Assembly: GCF_002240415.1 (NCBI RefSeq)
Contig: NZ_CP020028.1
Location: 3,745,501-3,809,500, forward strand
Length of the DNA stretch: 64,000 nucleotides
Direction: 5' to 3'
Source: Paenibacillus kribbensis
GTDB taxonomy: Bacteria > Bacillota > Bacilli > Paenibacillales > Paenibacillaceae
The position numbers were made by a program, and so were the translations under genes. The notes beneath the pieces are model-generated. The model saw only the letters and a program-made list of their open reading frames with translations, searched no databases and had not been told where the DNA came from. Numbering within the stretch: position 1 is the first letter of the stretch; each line of letters opens with the position of its first letter. Shown in pieces: positions 9,017 through 17,963 of this stretch.

Positions 9017-9496
9017 TCATATGAAGAAAAGGGGCTGGTAGGCTTCGGAAAGATCGATAATGACTCGTGGCGATAACTGACAGAGAATGTCGTCGGTTCT
9101 ACGCAGCAGCCTGCTCACATCCTTGTGCTTCATATTTTGTAGGAGCGGAGTTTCTAGCTGGGATGAAAGAAACTGGATGGTGCCTATAAACACAACAACA
9201 TCCAATCCCGGGTTAGTTTTTGTATGTATTATATGCAGTAGGTCAGTCATGGACAGGAATCTTGGAGGGAAAAGACTGTTGTTTTCTTTCATATATAGAG
9301 CTTTCAGCATAGAGGTCAAAGCCCAGTCACACAGGATAATGCAGCATTGATGCTGGTTATGTTTTTGCAGGATTCGGGCTAGTTTCATGTGGTATTGGGA
9401 CAGGCTGTGAAAATCCGTTATGGAATTATGTAGGTGTTCTGTGGATCTGGATGGCTGGGCGCGGCTTTGGTTAAGGTGAGAAGGATTTTTTGTCAT
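9017..9496 (-). CDS. Unknown helical protein, 159 residues
   Basis: A soluble protein of 159 residues with a histidine- and serine-rich N-terminus (residues 1-35), followed by what looks like an all-helical domain (KLARILQKHNQHQCCIILCD through LLRRTDDILCQL). The helix pattern and length are reminiscent of HEPN-type folds, but the RxxxxH motif of RNase HEPN proteins is not present, so I do not assign it. I start at the ATG at 9496, preceded by GGAGG with seven bases between; an upstream ATG would add eight residues. It is divergent from an XRE regulator gene with 150 bases between them, which might mean regulation by that protein. Confidence 0.6.
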   Translation of the reverse strand: MTKNPSHLNQSRAQPSRSTEHLHNSITDFHSLSQYHMKLARILQKHNQHQCCIILCDWALTSMLKALYMKENNSLFPPRFLSMTDLLHIIHTKTNPGLDVVVFIGTIQFLSSQLETPLLQNMKHKDVSRLLRRTDDILCQLSPRVIIDLSEAYQPLFFI

Positions 9497-9646
9497 ATCT
9501 ATTCCTCCAGAGAATTTCAAGATAAGTCTTATTATACATCGAAATAATACTTATAGATATAATTAATACTAAATATACGATTCTTAATCTCATGTTTACC
9601 CAAGAAAATCTTGTCTACACTTTTTAATATGAAGGGGTGTAGATAA

Positions 9647-9985
9647 ATGCAGGACAAAGAAGTGTTAAAGCTGGTTGGGGCTAGAATAAGAGTGTTGCGC
9701 AAAGAAAAAGGTCTCTCACAAGAAGCCCTTGGGGAAAAAGGTGGATTTCATTTTACATACATTGGACAGATCGAACGAGGAGAAAAGAATGTTTCTTTGA
9801 TCAATATAGCTAAGATCGCAAAAGCCCTTGACGTCAACTTAGTTCAGTTGTTTTCATATGTAAGCGAAGACCCCAAAATTGTAGAGTTTGATGAAGATAT
9901 TATTGAGATTATTACAATGCTCCAAAAATCGAGTCCAGAGAAAGTACGCTTGGCGAGGAATGTGATAAGGGAAATTATCAACTAA
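9647..9985 (+). CDS. XRE-family transcriptional regulator
   Basis: A 112-residue DNA-binding protein. Residues 8-66 form an XRE/Cro-type helix-turn-helix (ARIRVLRKEKGLSQEALGEK, recognition helix near HFTYIGQIERGEKNVS). A short helical C-terminus (IIEIITMLQKSSPEKVRLAR) may serve for dimerisation. An AAGGGGTG ribosome site precedes the ATG by seven bases. It is divergent from the unknown helical gene to the left and is transcribed alone. The ligand and targets cannot be read from the sequence; regulators of this size often repress themselves and an adjacent gene. Confidence 0.85.
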   Translation: MQDKEVLKLVGARIRVLRKEKGLSQEALGEKGGFHFTYIGQIERGEKNVSLINIAKIAKALDVNLVQLFSYVSEDPKIVEFDEDIIEIITMLQKSSPEKVRLARNVIREIIN

Positions 9986-10015
9986 GAATATTTTTCGACT
10001 ATATTTCTCTCCACT

Positions 10016-10264
10016 TCAAAAGTGTTTCCGAAGCTGTAGATTATGCTCCTTGTCCCAATGATTCATATATACGTCTATGTTATGTATAGCCTCATCCTGA
10101 TCTGACTTGGACACATAGTTTACTAGCTTACCGAGCAGATAGCCGACTTCGTTATCTACGAACTTACGTGGGAAATTGAAGATAAGCTTTTGATTGTTTC
10201 GGCTTTCTTGCATCGTATAGTTCGTCTTATTATCAAAACGTAGATGGGCACAAATATATTCCAT
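10016..10264 (-). CDS. Unknown 82-residue protein
   Basis: A small soluble protein with mixed charge (MEYICAHLRFDNKTNYTMQE at its start). It has no signal peptide, no membrane segment and no metal motif. The ribosome site is weak (AAAGGG, 13 bases before the ATG). It is convergent with the XRE gene, with 30 bases between them, and lies 35 bases from the copper-amine-oxidase-N-like gene on the same strand, so it may be the second gene of that transcript. I do not recognise it. Length and composition support a real gene, but not strongly. Confidence 0.45.
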   Translation of the reverse strand: MEYICAHLRFDNKTNYTMQESRNNQKLIFNFPRKFVDNEVGYLLGKLVNYVSKSDQDEAIHNIDVYMNHWDKEHNLQLRKHF

Positions 10265-10299
10265 CTGTTTAGTAGCCCTTTAATGTAATAGAAAAAACT

Positions 10300-11148
10300 T
10301 TATACAACTGTATTACTTATAATTGTAAGAAAACCGTTCTTTGCGGCGGTATCAATTAACTGATTAATGGATCGGCTTGCGGTATCGCTAAACAAATACC
10401 ACTCATCTTTAGATACGTCATGAATCAAAATTTCTGGGTACTCTGCTAAAAGTTCAGATGGAAAAGAACGAATTAAAGAATAAACATCAAAGCGAACTAA
10501 GCTGTTCCCTTTTTGGTCTAGAAAATCATATTGTGCATTTTTATAATAAGACCCAAGTGTGTCAATAGTGAATCTCCAAGAGTAGTCTGCAGGTGCTTCG
10601 ACCTTTTCACCTTTGTTTTTCACAAAAATATTATAAATTGTTTTGTTATATGCATTTCCATTAATTTTCTGAACTACGCCGCCCATAGTCATATGGTATT
10701 CATGTTGCAATGCTTTTACTTGTACACCGTCTATGAACAATGGTTCAGTATCAACTGTCACTGCAAAGTTGTTGTAATTGACATGGCATCCAAACGTCTC
10801 TGCAATAAAACGAAGTGGAACAAATATGCGATTATTTTTCATGTATGGTTTTACATCAAGCAGCATCTTTTTACCGTTCTTCTCAGTTGTACTACTGTTC
10901 AGTGTTAATATGACTTTCATATCGCTTTTAGCGAGAATAACCCCGGAATTGGACCATTCGACGCTAGCCCCCAGATTTTCACTAATAACACGTAGAGGTA
11001 CCATTGTACGTTTGTTCTTAATTTCGGGCTTCACATCGGATTCAATAGCAACGCCGTCAACTTTAATTTGATTTTCTGCTGCATAAGTAGTTGACGATGA
11101 AATAAATAAAAAGATTGCAAGAAAAACCCCAAAGAATGCTTTTTTCAT
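10300..11148 (-). CDS. Secreted protein with copper-amine-oxidase-N-like domain
   Basis: Of the 282 residues, 1-24 are a signal peptide ending in STTYAAE. Residues about 28-135 are a copper-amine-oxidase N-terminal-like domain, with the repeated motifs VPLRVISENLGASVEWSN and VPLRFIAETFGCHVNYNN. This domain is a common extracellular module of Paenibacillus and probably binds the wall; it does not imply an oxidase. Residues about 145-282 are an unfamiliar domain. AAAGGAG lies eight bases before the ATG. The downstream gap to the 82-residue gene is 35 bases. It is the second protein with this module in the window. Confidence 0.8.
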   Translation of the reverse strand: MKKAFFGVFLAIFLFISSSTTYAAENQIKVDGVAIESDVKPEIKNKRTMVPLRVISENLGASVEWSNSGVILAKSDMKVILTLNSSTTEKNGKKMLLDVKPYMKNNRIFVPLRFIAETFGCHVNYNNFAVTVDTEPLFIDGVQVKALQHEYHMTMGGVVQKINGNAYNKTIYNIFVKNKGEKVEAPADYSWRFTIDTLGSYYKNAQYDFLDQKGNSLVRFDVYSLIRSFPSELLAEYPEILIHDVSKDEWYLFSDTASRSINQLIDTAAKNGFLTIISNTVV

Positions 11149-11267
11149 AAATAATAGCTCCTTTTTTGGTTAAATTCGTTGCGCAGTAACCCCCCCATAT
11201 TAAGACGCAAATGGATAAAATTTGTTTTGCTTTCCTACCGTTAACTTAACGAAATTGGATCATAATA

Positions 11268-11402
11268 AAAAATGAGTATCTAGCAGAACCCTCAAATCAA
11301 CAAACTGCGATCATAAAATTTCGTCAGATCGCCAGTATCAATGTTTTTGCACAGTGGATGCACCAACAGGTTTTATATCCACTCAAGTACATCAGCAGTT
11401 AA
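11268..11402 (+). pseudogene. Possible decayed coding fragment
   Basis: A stop-bounded frame of about 44 codons on the plus strand reads like protein (its end is INVFAQWMHQQVLYPLKYIS). It has no start, ribosome site or continuation. It lies in a gap that also holds a broken transposase, so I read it as the tail of a decayed gene, perhaps from a mobile element. The rest of 11149-11473 shows nothing else. Confidence 0.3.
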
Positions 11403-11473
11403 TTCATATTAACTAAATTTTATTAGCATATTAATATTCTTCTATTAACTTAGATGATAATTATCTAATTTCA

Positions 11474-11736
11474 CTAACAATATTCTGATTTACTTTCATT
11501 CAACCAATTTGCAAACTCTTGATATAGTTCATCATAACCAATCATTTGATCTTTGTTTAAATCAGAAAATAGTTGGATAAAAACGTAAGGGAAATCCTCC
11601 GTCTTTACCTGTGCTTCTGTATCTCGCGAATAAACGCATAAAACACTGCTTATATTTCGGTTCCAGTAAGACTCCAATCATACAAGTCTGGTAAGTAATC
11701 TTCAATATCCCCGCTATTTAAAGGTACAAGTCCCAT
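11474..11736 (-). pseudogene. Frameshifted remnant with an EF-hand-like loop
   Basis: Two overlapping frames on the minus strand make one broken gene. The first (from ATG 11736, MGLVPLNSGDIEDYLPDLYD) ends at TAA 11650. The second continues to 11474 and contains DLNKDQMIGYDE, which fits the calcium-binding EF-hand pattern D-x-N-x-D...E. No good ribosome site is present for either frame. The original function is unknown. Confidence 0.45.
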
Positions 11737-11829
11737 TATGTTTATTAAGAATACATTGATTAATAATACGCCTCTCTCCTTCCAATCCTATCTATACACT
11801 TTATAAGACTATTATTCAAAACTACCGGA

Positions 11830-12320
11830 GTATTATTTCACACACCTCCTTTCCCAAAATATAATTGTAAATACCACTTCCAATGGGCCATTCTGTAAAC
11901 TAAATTCCCCTTTTGACCGATAAATAGATTTGCTGGCTGTTTATTAAATATCACCTCCAGCCGGCGAAAGGGTTCCTTTTGCCCTTGTTCATAAATCTGC
12001 AAGATGGCGTGGAAACGATGTCCCGCTGTGAGAAGCTGCCAGAGGAAGTGCAACCATCACGTGTGATGCAAATGTTGGATCAGGCTTTCATAGCCACCCA
12101 GGCGTTCAGAAAAGCCTTGCTCCTGCTCGATCGCTACTTCTTATCTGTGCCCGATTTGGAGCGACTTCGTGTCCGAAATCAATCGGGTGTTGCGTTTTTC
12201 TCTCGCGTTCCTGGCCCGTTTTTTTGCTACCTCCGAACGCCGTTCAGGAGCATCGTTGCCGAGGCGACGGTGATCGCCTATTTGAGTTCGTATATTTTAT
12301 ACCTTTTTTCCTAAAACATA
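11830..12320 (+). mobile_element. Remnant of an IS transposase
   Basis: The plus-strand frame from about 11979 to 12314 carries LQDGVETMSRCEKLPEEVQP and FRKALLLLDRYFLSVPDLER. The latter is the LLLDRYFLSVP block of a DDE transposase family frequent in Paenibacillus. Both the N- and C-terminal parts are lost; the frame breaks after VRNQSGV, where the family would continue into its catalytic core. I could not find terminal inverted repeats. It is an inactive relic beside the phosphonate cluster. Confidence 0.65.
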
Positions 12321-12442
12321 GAATTATCCATAACGAAAATAATCCGATACAAGCATTCAGTGCCTCATCCTGACGCTGGTTCACTGGCTTATTAGCGTTA
12401 GAACTTTTTACATCACAGATAAAACTATAGGGGGATTTTCAA

Positions 12443-14491
12443 ATGAGAAGTAAACCAATTCAGCAACGCATAGAGCAATTGAAAAATTTAAACCAGAGTA
12501 TCAGAGTTACTTTTGATAATAATAATCTTTCAGCATTGGAGGAAGACATTAACAAATATAATGAAATTACTGAGGATGCAAATCTAATCTCAATTAAGAG
12601 TAACTACTTTTTCCAAAAAGGCGATTATGAGCAAGCTACGAAAATTTTAGAAGAAGGAATTAAGCAATATCCATTTAATTTTGATATCAACCTGAATCTT
12701 GGTATTGTTTATGAAATGAAGAGCCTTTTTACTGTCAGTTTTCATAGATATGTTAGTGCATTAAAATATGCAAGTACCGTAGAAAAACAGGAATTAGCTA
12801 CAACGTATATTAATCGGATGACTCTTTTATTGAGGGAAATTTATCAAAGTGATCAGACTGAACTATTACAAATTATTGAGGATGGCAATAGATTTTTAGG
12901 AGAAATAGACTATCGTTTATTTCCAATGGACCATAATCGGCAAAGCACCATTCGCCAGCCGCAGGCAGTAGGGACTTCAGATGAATATATGACCAATTTA
13001 CATAGATCATATAAAAATGCTGATATTGACGAAATTAGTAGGCACTATCATATGACAGAAACTTTAAAGGGACGTATATACAAGTCTGAACAACAAGTAT
13101 CTTTAGCAGGTCAAACATTACTACCAGTTTCCACGCTTGAAAGCGAGACGATACTTAACTTTAACTTGAACGGGAAAAATTACTCTTTTTCAAGTGAGGA
13201 TCTTCCGTATAATCAATATCATTATTTGCGTTTTAATGAGAGTGGCTTATTAAATATAACAATGAATAAACCGGTATTTATAGGAACACCTATCCCGCTA
13301 CAAGAAATATCGAAGAAAAAGCGATTAATCTTCAATATTTTTATTGACGGACTCTCGTTCGATTTTATACAAAAGCATGATTTTAAATCGATTATGCCTT
13401 ATACATATGCTTATTTTCAGAAAGGATTTACTTCTACAAATTGCTATGCAACAAGTGAATGGACATTTCCGAGTGTAGCTAGCATTTTTACTGGTAAGTA
13501 TACAACCAGTCACGGCTTATTCCACCCTGACTTTAATCATGCATTTACCGAAAATAATAAAATGATGCAAGAGCATTTTAAAGAGGCTGGATATCTTACC
13601 GCACAAATCGGAGGAGACTGGAGGGTAACACCTGCACACGGATATCATAAAGGTTTTGATCGTATTCTATATCAAAATTTTATGGGCGGGATGGATTGCA
13701 AACAGGTTATTACAGAATCAATAGAGCATTTGGAGACGTTTAAGGAAAAAAATAACTTCATGTGGATATCTTTGGCAGATATACATCACGTGCCAGATGA
13801 GAGAGATTGTAATCTCATGACACAAGCACAAACTGACATCAGTAAGCGTGTCAGGATATACGAAAAGGGGAGCACTACCGTTCTAACTCCCTATGATATT
13901 AACAAACACGAAAAATATATTCTGGAAATTAAACGAATCGATTTTTACTTGAACATTCTTTATACGTATTTTGATCAGCATTTTCAGAATGAAGAGATCC
14001 TGGTTCTGTTTCATTCCGATCATGGTCAATCTTTCTTAGAAGATCAACCTTTTCTCCTTCATGAAAGTAGACGCAAAGTTCCTTTTATGATCAGAGGCGG
14101 GGATGTTCCCGTAGGAGAATCAGACGAATTTATGGAGCTGATTGATATACTGCCGACGCTACTTCACTACAGTGACCTGTCTGCTCCTGAAGATATTGAT
14201 GGTCACCTCCCCGCATGTTTAGGAGGTGAAGAATCCCGCAAGTTTGCTTTTACGGAGGCTATACATCCCAATCAAACTTATAAAGCTGCAATTACGGATG
14301 AAATTCATATTTTCAGGTTTGAAAACGGAACACCCATTCAGAATGATGGACTGGTAGATTTAAGTGAGTATAAGGTTCAACTGATCAACAAAGAAACTGG
14401 TAGCAGTGAGACTGATGTGTTCCCGGACAAAGCTGATCATTATGAGGAAGTCATATGGAAGCATATTCGTAAACACATAATAATTAGTTAA
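12443..14491 (+). CDS. TPR plus alkaline-phosphatase-superfamily (sulfatase-like) protein of the phosphonate cluster
   Basis: Of the 682 residues, about 45-140 contain TPR-like helical pairs (SIKSNYFFQKGDYEQATKIL, then FNFDINLNLGIVYE). Residues about 290-640 contain an alkaline phosphatase/sulfatase fold: metal Asp in IFIDGLSFDF (near 302), probable nucleophile Thr in SEWTFPSVASIFTGKY (near 340), LADIHHVPDE (near 443) and FHSDHGQSF (near 523). The Thr replaces the Cys/Ser of true sulfatases, as in phosphodiesterases and phospho-group transferases of the superfamily. There is no signal peptide or membrane segment. GGGGGA precedes the ATG by seven bases. The PEP mutase gene follows after 49 bases. 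Role inferred: transfer or removal of the phosphonate group, in the cytoplasm. Confidence 0.75.
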   Translation: MRSKPIQQRIEQLKNLNQSIRVTFDNNNLSALEEDINKYNEITEDANLISIKSNYFFQKGDYEQATKILEEGIKQYPFNFDINLNLGIVYEMKSLFTVSFHRYVSALKYASTVEKQELATTYINRMTLLLREIYQSDQTELLQIIEDGNRFLGEIDYRLFPMDHNRQSTIRQPQAVGTSDEYMTNLHRSYKNADIDEISRHYHMTETLKGRIYKSEQQVSLAGQTLLPVSTLESETILNFNLNGKNYSFSSEDLPYNQYHYLRFNESGLLNITMNKPVFIGTPIPLQEISKKKRLIFNIFIDGLSFDFIQKHDFKSIMPYTYAYFQKGFTSTNCYATSEWTFPSVASIFTGKYTTSHGLFHPDFNHAFTENNKMMQEHFKEAGYLTAQIGGDWRVTPAHGYHKGFDRILYQNFMGGMDCKQVITESIEHLETFKEKNNFMWISLADIHHVPDERDCNLMTQAQTDISKRVRIYEKGSTTVLTPYDINKHEKYILEIKRIDFYLNILYTYFDQHFQNEEILVLFHSDHGQSFLEDQPFLLHESRRKVPFMIRGGDVPVGESDEFMELIDILPTLLHYSDLSAPEDIDGHLPACLGGEESRKFAFTEAIHPNQTYKAAITDEIHIFRFENGTPIQNDGLVDLSEYKVQLINKETGSSETDVFPDKADHYEEVIWKHIRKHIIIS

Positions 14492-14540
14492 TAGATTTTA
14501 AGATACAAACTTACAACAAGAAAAAGGACGAAAGATAATA

Positions 14541-16139
14541 ATGAAAAAGACACAGTTGCTCAAACAAATGATTACAAGTTCAACGCTTGATTTTATTATG
14601 GAGGCCCATAATGGGATATCAGCGAAGATTGTGGAGGAAGCGGGTTTTCAAGGAATTTGGGGTAGTGGACTTACGATCTCAGCTTCTCTAGGAGTTCGTG
14701 ATAATAACGAAGCATCTTGGACACAAGTCCTTGATGTTATGGAATTTATGAACGACGCGACGAACCTACCTATTTTGCTGGATGGAGATACTGGTTACGG
14801 TAACTTCAACAACATGAGAAGACTGGTCAAAAAACTTGAACAGCGTGGAGTGGCTGGTGTATGCATTGAGGATAAACTATTTCCCAAAACAAATTCTTTC
14901 ATCTCTGGAGAAACACAACCGCTTGCGGATATGGACGAATTTTGCGGTAAGATACAAGCAGCCAAAGAAACACAAAGTGACGATGATTTCTGCGTAGTTG
15001 CGCGTTTGGAATCCTTTATTGCCGGATGGGGACTGGATGAAGCGTTACGCCGAGCAGAAGCATATAGATTAGCGGGAGCGGACGCCATTCTGGTTCATAG
15101 TAAAAAAGCTGACAGTTCTGATATCGAAGCTTTCATGCGTGAGTGGGGTAATCGTCATCCGGTTGTGATTGTTCCTACTAAATATTATTCTACGCCTTCC
15201 GATCGGTTTAGAGAGCTTGGAATTAACATGGTTATTTGGGCAAATCATACTTTACGATCATCTATTCATTCTATGCAACAAACAGTGCAGCAGATCTACA
15301 AAGATCAATCTTTGATTAACGTAGAAGGTAAAATTACAACTGTGTCTGAAGTTTTCAAGTTACAGGGTGCGGATGAATTGAAAGAAGCGGAGAAAAAATA
15401 CCTGCCTACATCCGGCAAAAAGGTAAATGCACTCATTCTTGCGGCCAGTCAAGGAAACTTGGGAGAACTCACCAGAGAGATTCCTAAAACACTGCTGAAA
15501 GTTAGCGGGAAGCCGATCCTGAGCATGCAAGTGGATGATCTGAACAAGGTTGGCATAAAAGATATCTCAGTCGTACGCGGATTCGCAAAAGAGAACGTGA
15601 AGCTGAATAATATTTCGACTATTGACAATGACCAATTTGCTTCGACCCAAGAACTGTACTCTCTTTATCTGGCCAAAGATAAAATTGGTGATGATACTAC
15701 GGTGATCAGCTATGGAGATATCATTTATAAGAATTATATACTTAATGATCTCCTTAACGATACAAACGATATTACAATAGTAGTCGATGCTGATGCTGAA
15801 GTCTCTGAAAACAGTCAAGATCTTGTAGTGACTGAAAAACCTTATTCCAAAAACCTGTACTCTAGCGCTGTTAAGCTAGTAAGTGTGAGTAAATCCAGTG
15901 TTGAACAACAATTCAATGGTGAGTTTATCGGACTTTGGAAGGTATCCGCACAAGGAGCAGATATAGTAAAAACAGTGTTGGAACGCTTATCTAAAGAAAA
16001 AAACTTTCATACTCTTACTCTGACCGATCTGTTTAATGAACTAGTGAAGATACATTCTGTTGCAGTGAGGTTTATTAAAGGAGATTGGCTAGACGTGGAC
16101 ACGATTGTCGATCTTCAAAAAGCAGGTGAAATGCTGTGA
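14541..16139 (+). CDS. pepM: Phosphoenolpyruvate phosphomutase fused to a nucleotidyltransferase-like domain
   Basis: Residues 1-285 are PEP mutase, which turns phosphoenolpyruvate into phosphonopyruvate, the entry to nearly all phosphonates. The diagnostic motif is [10 protein letters not shown] at 110-119, with [13 protein letters not shown] before it. Residues about 295-532 form a sugar-nucleotidyltransferase-like domain ([20 protein letters not shown], then ISYGDIIY and GDWLDVDT). Its nucleotide loop is degenerate: the usual GxGxR is replaced by SQGNL, with the arginine lost. The lead TPR gene lies 49 bases upstream. The gene ends in TGA, overlapping the GTG start of the decarboxylase by four bases. 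Catalysis by the first domain is secure; the second may be inactive or regulatory. Confidence 0.93.
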   Translation: MKKTQLLKQMITSSTLDFIMEAHNGISAKIVEEAGFQGIWGSGLTISASLGVRDNNEASWTQVLDVMEFMNDATNLPILLDGDTGYGNFNNMRRLVKKLEQRGVAGVCIEDKLFPKTNSFISGETQPLADMDEFCGKIQAAKETQSDDDFCVVARLESFIAGWGLDEALRRAEAYRLAGADAILVHSKKADSSDIEAFMREWGNRHPVVIVPTKYYSTPSDRFRELGINMVIWANHTLRSSIHSMQQTVQQIYKDQSLINVEGKITTVSEVFKLQGADELKEAEKKYLPTSGKKVNALILAASQGNLGELTREIPKTLLKVSGKPILSMQVDDLNKVGIKDISVVRGFAKENVKLNNISTIDNDQFASTQELYSLYLAKDKIGDDTTVISYGDIIYKNYILNDLLNDTNDITIVVDADAEVSENSQDLVVTEKPYSKNLYSSAVKLVSVSKSSVEQQFNGEFIGLWKVSAQGADIVKTVLERLSKEKNFHTLTLTDLFNELVKIHSVAVRFIKGDWLDVDTIVDLQKAGEML

Positions 16140-17278
16140 TAGATACTAAGTTGTTCGGGAAAGAGATGAAATCATTGGGTTACGACTTCTTTACTGGAGT
16201 ACCTTGCTCTTTTTTGAAGGATCTGATCAACTATTCAATTAATGAGTGTGATTATGTTGGGGCTGCCAATGAAGGAGATGCGGTTGCAATAGCTAGTGGA
16301 GCCTATCTGGGGGGGCGTAAATCTGTTGTTTTGATGCAGAATTCGGGTCTTACTAATGCTGTTTCTCCACTAACCTCCTTAAATTATACTTTCAAGCTGC
16401 CTGTTTTAGGGTTTGTCAGTTTGCGTGGTGAAGCAGGTGTCGCCGATGAACCTCAGCATGAGCTGATGGGACAGATAACAACTCAGCTTTTGGATTTGAT
16501 GCAGGTGAAGTGGAGTTATCTTTCAAATGATATTGAAGAAGCTAGCAAACAACTGCATGAAGCTGATCGATGGATATCAAAGAATCAGCCGTTCTTTTTC
16601 GTAGTTAGGAAGGGAACCTTCAGTAAAGAGGTTCTTCAAGTATCCGATGTGCCAATGATCCGACACCATGACTTAGAGATGCAGGGGACCGTTAAGATTC
16701 ATCCTGAAAAGAGAGCATCCAGATATCAAGCCTTAGAAGCCTTGAAACGCTGCAATGATCCCAAAACGGTGTATCTGGCCACCACTGGATATACTGGAAG
16801 AGAACTGTACGAGGTTGAGGACTCCGAGCAAAATCTATATATGGTCGGTTCCATGGGTTGTGTGAGTTCATTGGGGCTTGGGCTTGCTTTGAGTAGTTCC
16901 GAGTTGAACGTAATTGCTATTGATGGTGACGGTGCTTTAATCATGAGAATGGGGAATCTAGCAACCAACGGGCGTTACGGTCCACGTAATCTGCTCCATT
17001 TGCTTTTGGATAACCAGTGCCATGATTCGACCGGTGGACAAGAGACAGTTTCGGCAACTATCGATTTTCCAGCTTTAGCAGCGGGTTGTGGGTACAAAAA
17101 TGTAAAATGCGTAAAGGATACAGATCAGCTTGTTGAATTTGTAGAAGAATGGAAGTCAAAACCTGAACTCACATTTTTGTATATGCCGATCTTAAAAGGT
17201 GCTAAAGATGATTTGAGCCGTCCCAACGTTAAACCCCATGAAGTCAAAGAGAGATTGGTGAAGTTCATCCATGGATAA
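16136..17278 (+). CDS. ppd: Phosphonopyruvate decarboxylase
   Basis: This 380-residue TPP enzyme decarboxylates phosphonopyruvate to phosphonoacetaldehyde, pulling the unfavourable mutase reaction forward. The N-terminal pyrimidine domain shows [15 protein letters not shown] and [19 protein letters not shown], with the TPP glutamate. Family blocks follow ([18 protein letters not shown] and [18 protein letters not shown]). The C-terminal TPP-diphosphate motif [16 protein letters not shown] lies at about 263-278. The start is a GTG inside the end of pepM (four-base overlap), and its end overlaps the methyltransferase start by eight bases, so translation is coupled. The length fits the family. 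Confidence 0.95.
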   Translation: MIDTKLFGKEMKSLGYDFFTGVPCSFLKDLINYSINECDYVGAANEGDAVAIASGAYLGGRKSVVLMQNSGLTNAVSPLTSLNYTFKLPVLGFVSLRGEAGVADEPQHELMGQITTQLLDLMQVKWSYLSNDIEEASKQLHEADRWISKNQPFFFVVRKGTFSKEVLQVSDVPMIRHHDLEMQGTVKIHPEKRASRYQALEALKRCNDPKTVYLATTGYTGRELYEVEDSEQNLYMVGSMGCVSSLGLGLALSSSELNVIAIDGDGALIMRMGNLATNGRYGPRNLLHLLLDNQCHDSTGGQETVSATIDFPALAAGCGYKNVKCVKDTDQLVEFVEEWKSKPELTFLYMPILKGAKDDLSRPNVKPHEVKERLVKFIHG

Positions 17279-17963
17279 TTGGAGAAAAATTTGGTCACGC
17301 ACTCGGCAGCTTCCGAATACTGATCCAGACTTGCAGTTTTTAATCGATGCTGACGGTTTTAACTCTGGAGCGGGAAAGATCAATGAGGAAGCCTGGTCTA
17401 CTTATGTGAGGCATGCAGCTAGCCTTATGAAGATACAGCCAGATGACTCATTATTTGAAATAGGCTGCGGTAGCGGTGCCTTTTTGTATCCATTCTATAA
17501 GGATGGACACCGAGTAAGTGGGGTTGATTATTCTCCTTCCCTCATTGGAATTGCAAGCCTTGTTATGCCGGAGATGGACTTTAGTGTACAGGAAGCTGCT
17601 CATGTAGACTCCACACGTCGATTTGACATTGTATTGGCTAATAGTGTTTTTCAATATTTCCCATCTATAGAATATGCGGAAGAAGTGCTTCGGCTTATGT
17701 GGGAGAAAACAAATAGAATGCTAGTCCTACTTGATTTGAATGATATCCAGTTCGCAGATGAAGCGTTAAGAATTCGGAAAGGATCGCTATCATTAGGTGA
17801 ATATGAGAAGAAATATGCTGGTTTGGAACATCTTTTTTATGAACGGAACTTTGCCGAGAAGGCACTTAAAGGTAAGAGGTTTACAATAAATATTTCAAAT
17901 CAGCAAATCAATAATTATGGCAACAACAAATTCCGGTATAATGTGGTGATTGAAAAATGGTAA
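17271..17963 (+). CDS. Class I SAM-dependent methyltransferase of the phosphonate cluster
   Basis: A 230-residue Rossmann methyltransferase. Motif I is FEIGCGSGAFLYP (about 62-74), the acidic residue at the end of beta-2 is in VSGVDYSPSL, and motif IV-like FDIVLANSVFQYFP follows. It overlaps the genes on both sides (eight and seven bases), so it belongs to the operon. The likely acceptor is a phosphonate intermediate, for example the nitrogen of 2-aminoethylphosphonate or a hydroxyl of the final head group, but no substrate residue can be named. N-methyl-AEP is a known natural head group, which makes N-methylation a reasonable guess. An alternative target is the sugar acceptor. Confidence 0.85.
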   Translation: MDNWRKIWSRTRQLPNTDPDLQFLIDADGFNSGAGKINEEAWSTYVRHAASLMKIQPDDSLFEIGCGSGAFLYPFYKDGHRVSGVDYSPSLIGIASLVMPEMDFSVQEAAHVDSTRRFDIVLANSVFQYFPSIEYAEEVLRLMWEKTNRMLVLLDLNDIQFADEALRIRKGSLSLGEYEKKYAGLEHLFYERNFAEKALKGKRFTINISNQQINNYGNNKFRYNVVIEKW

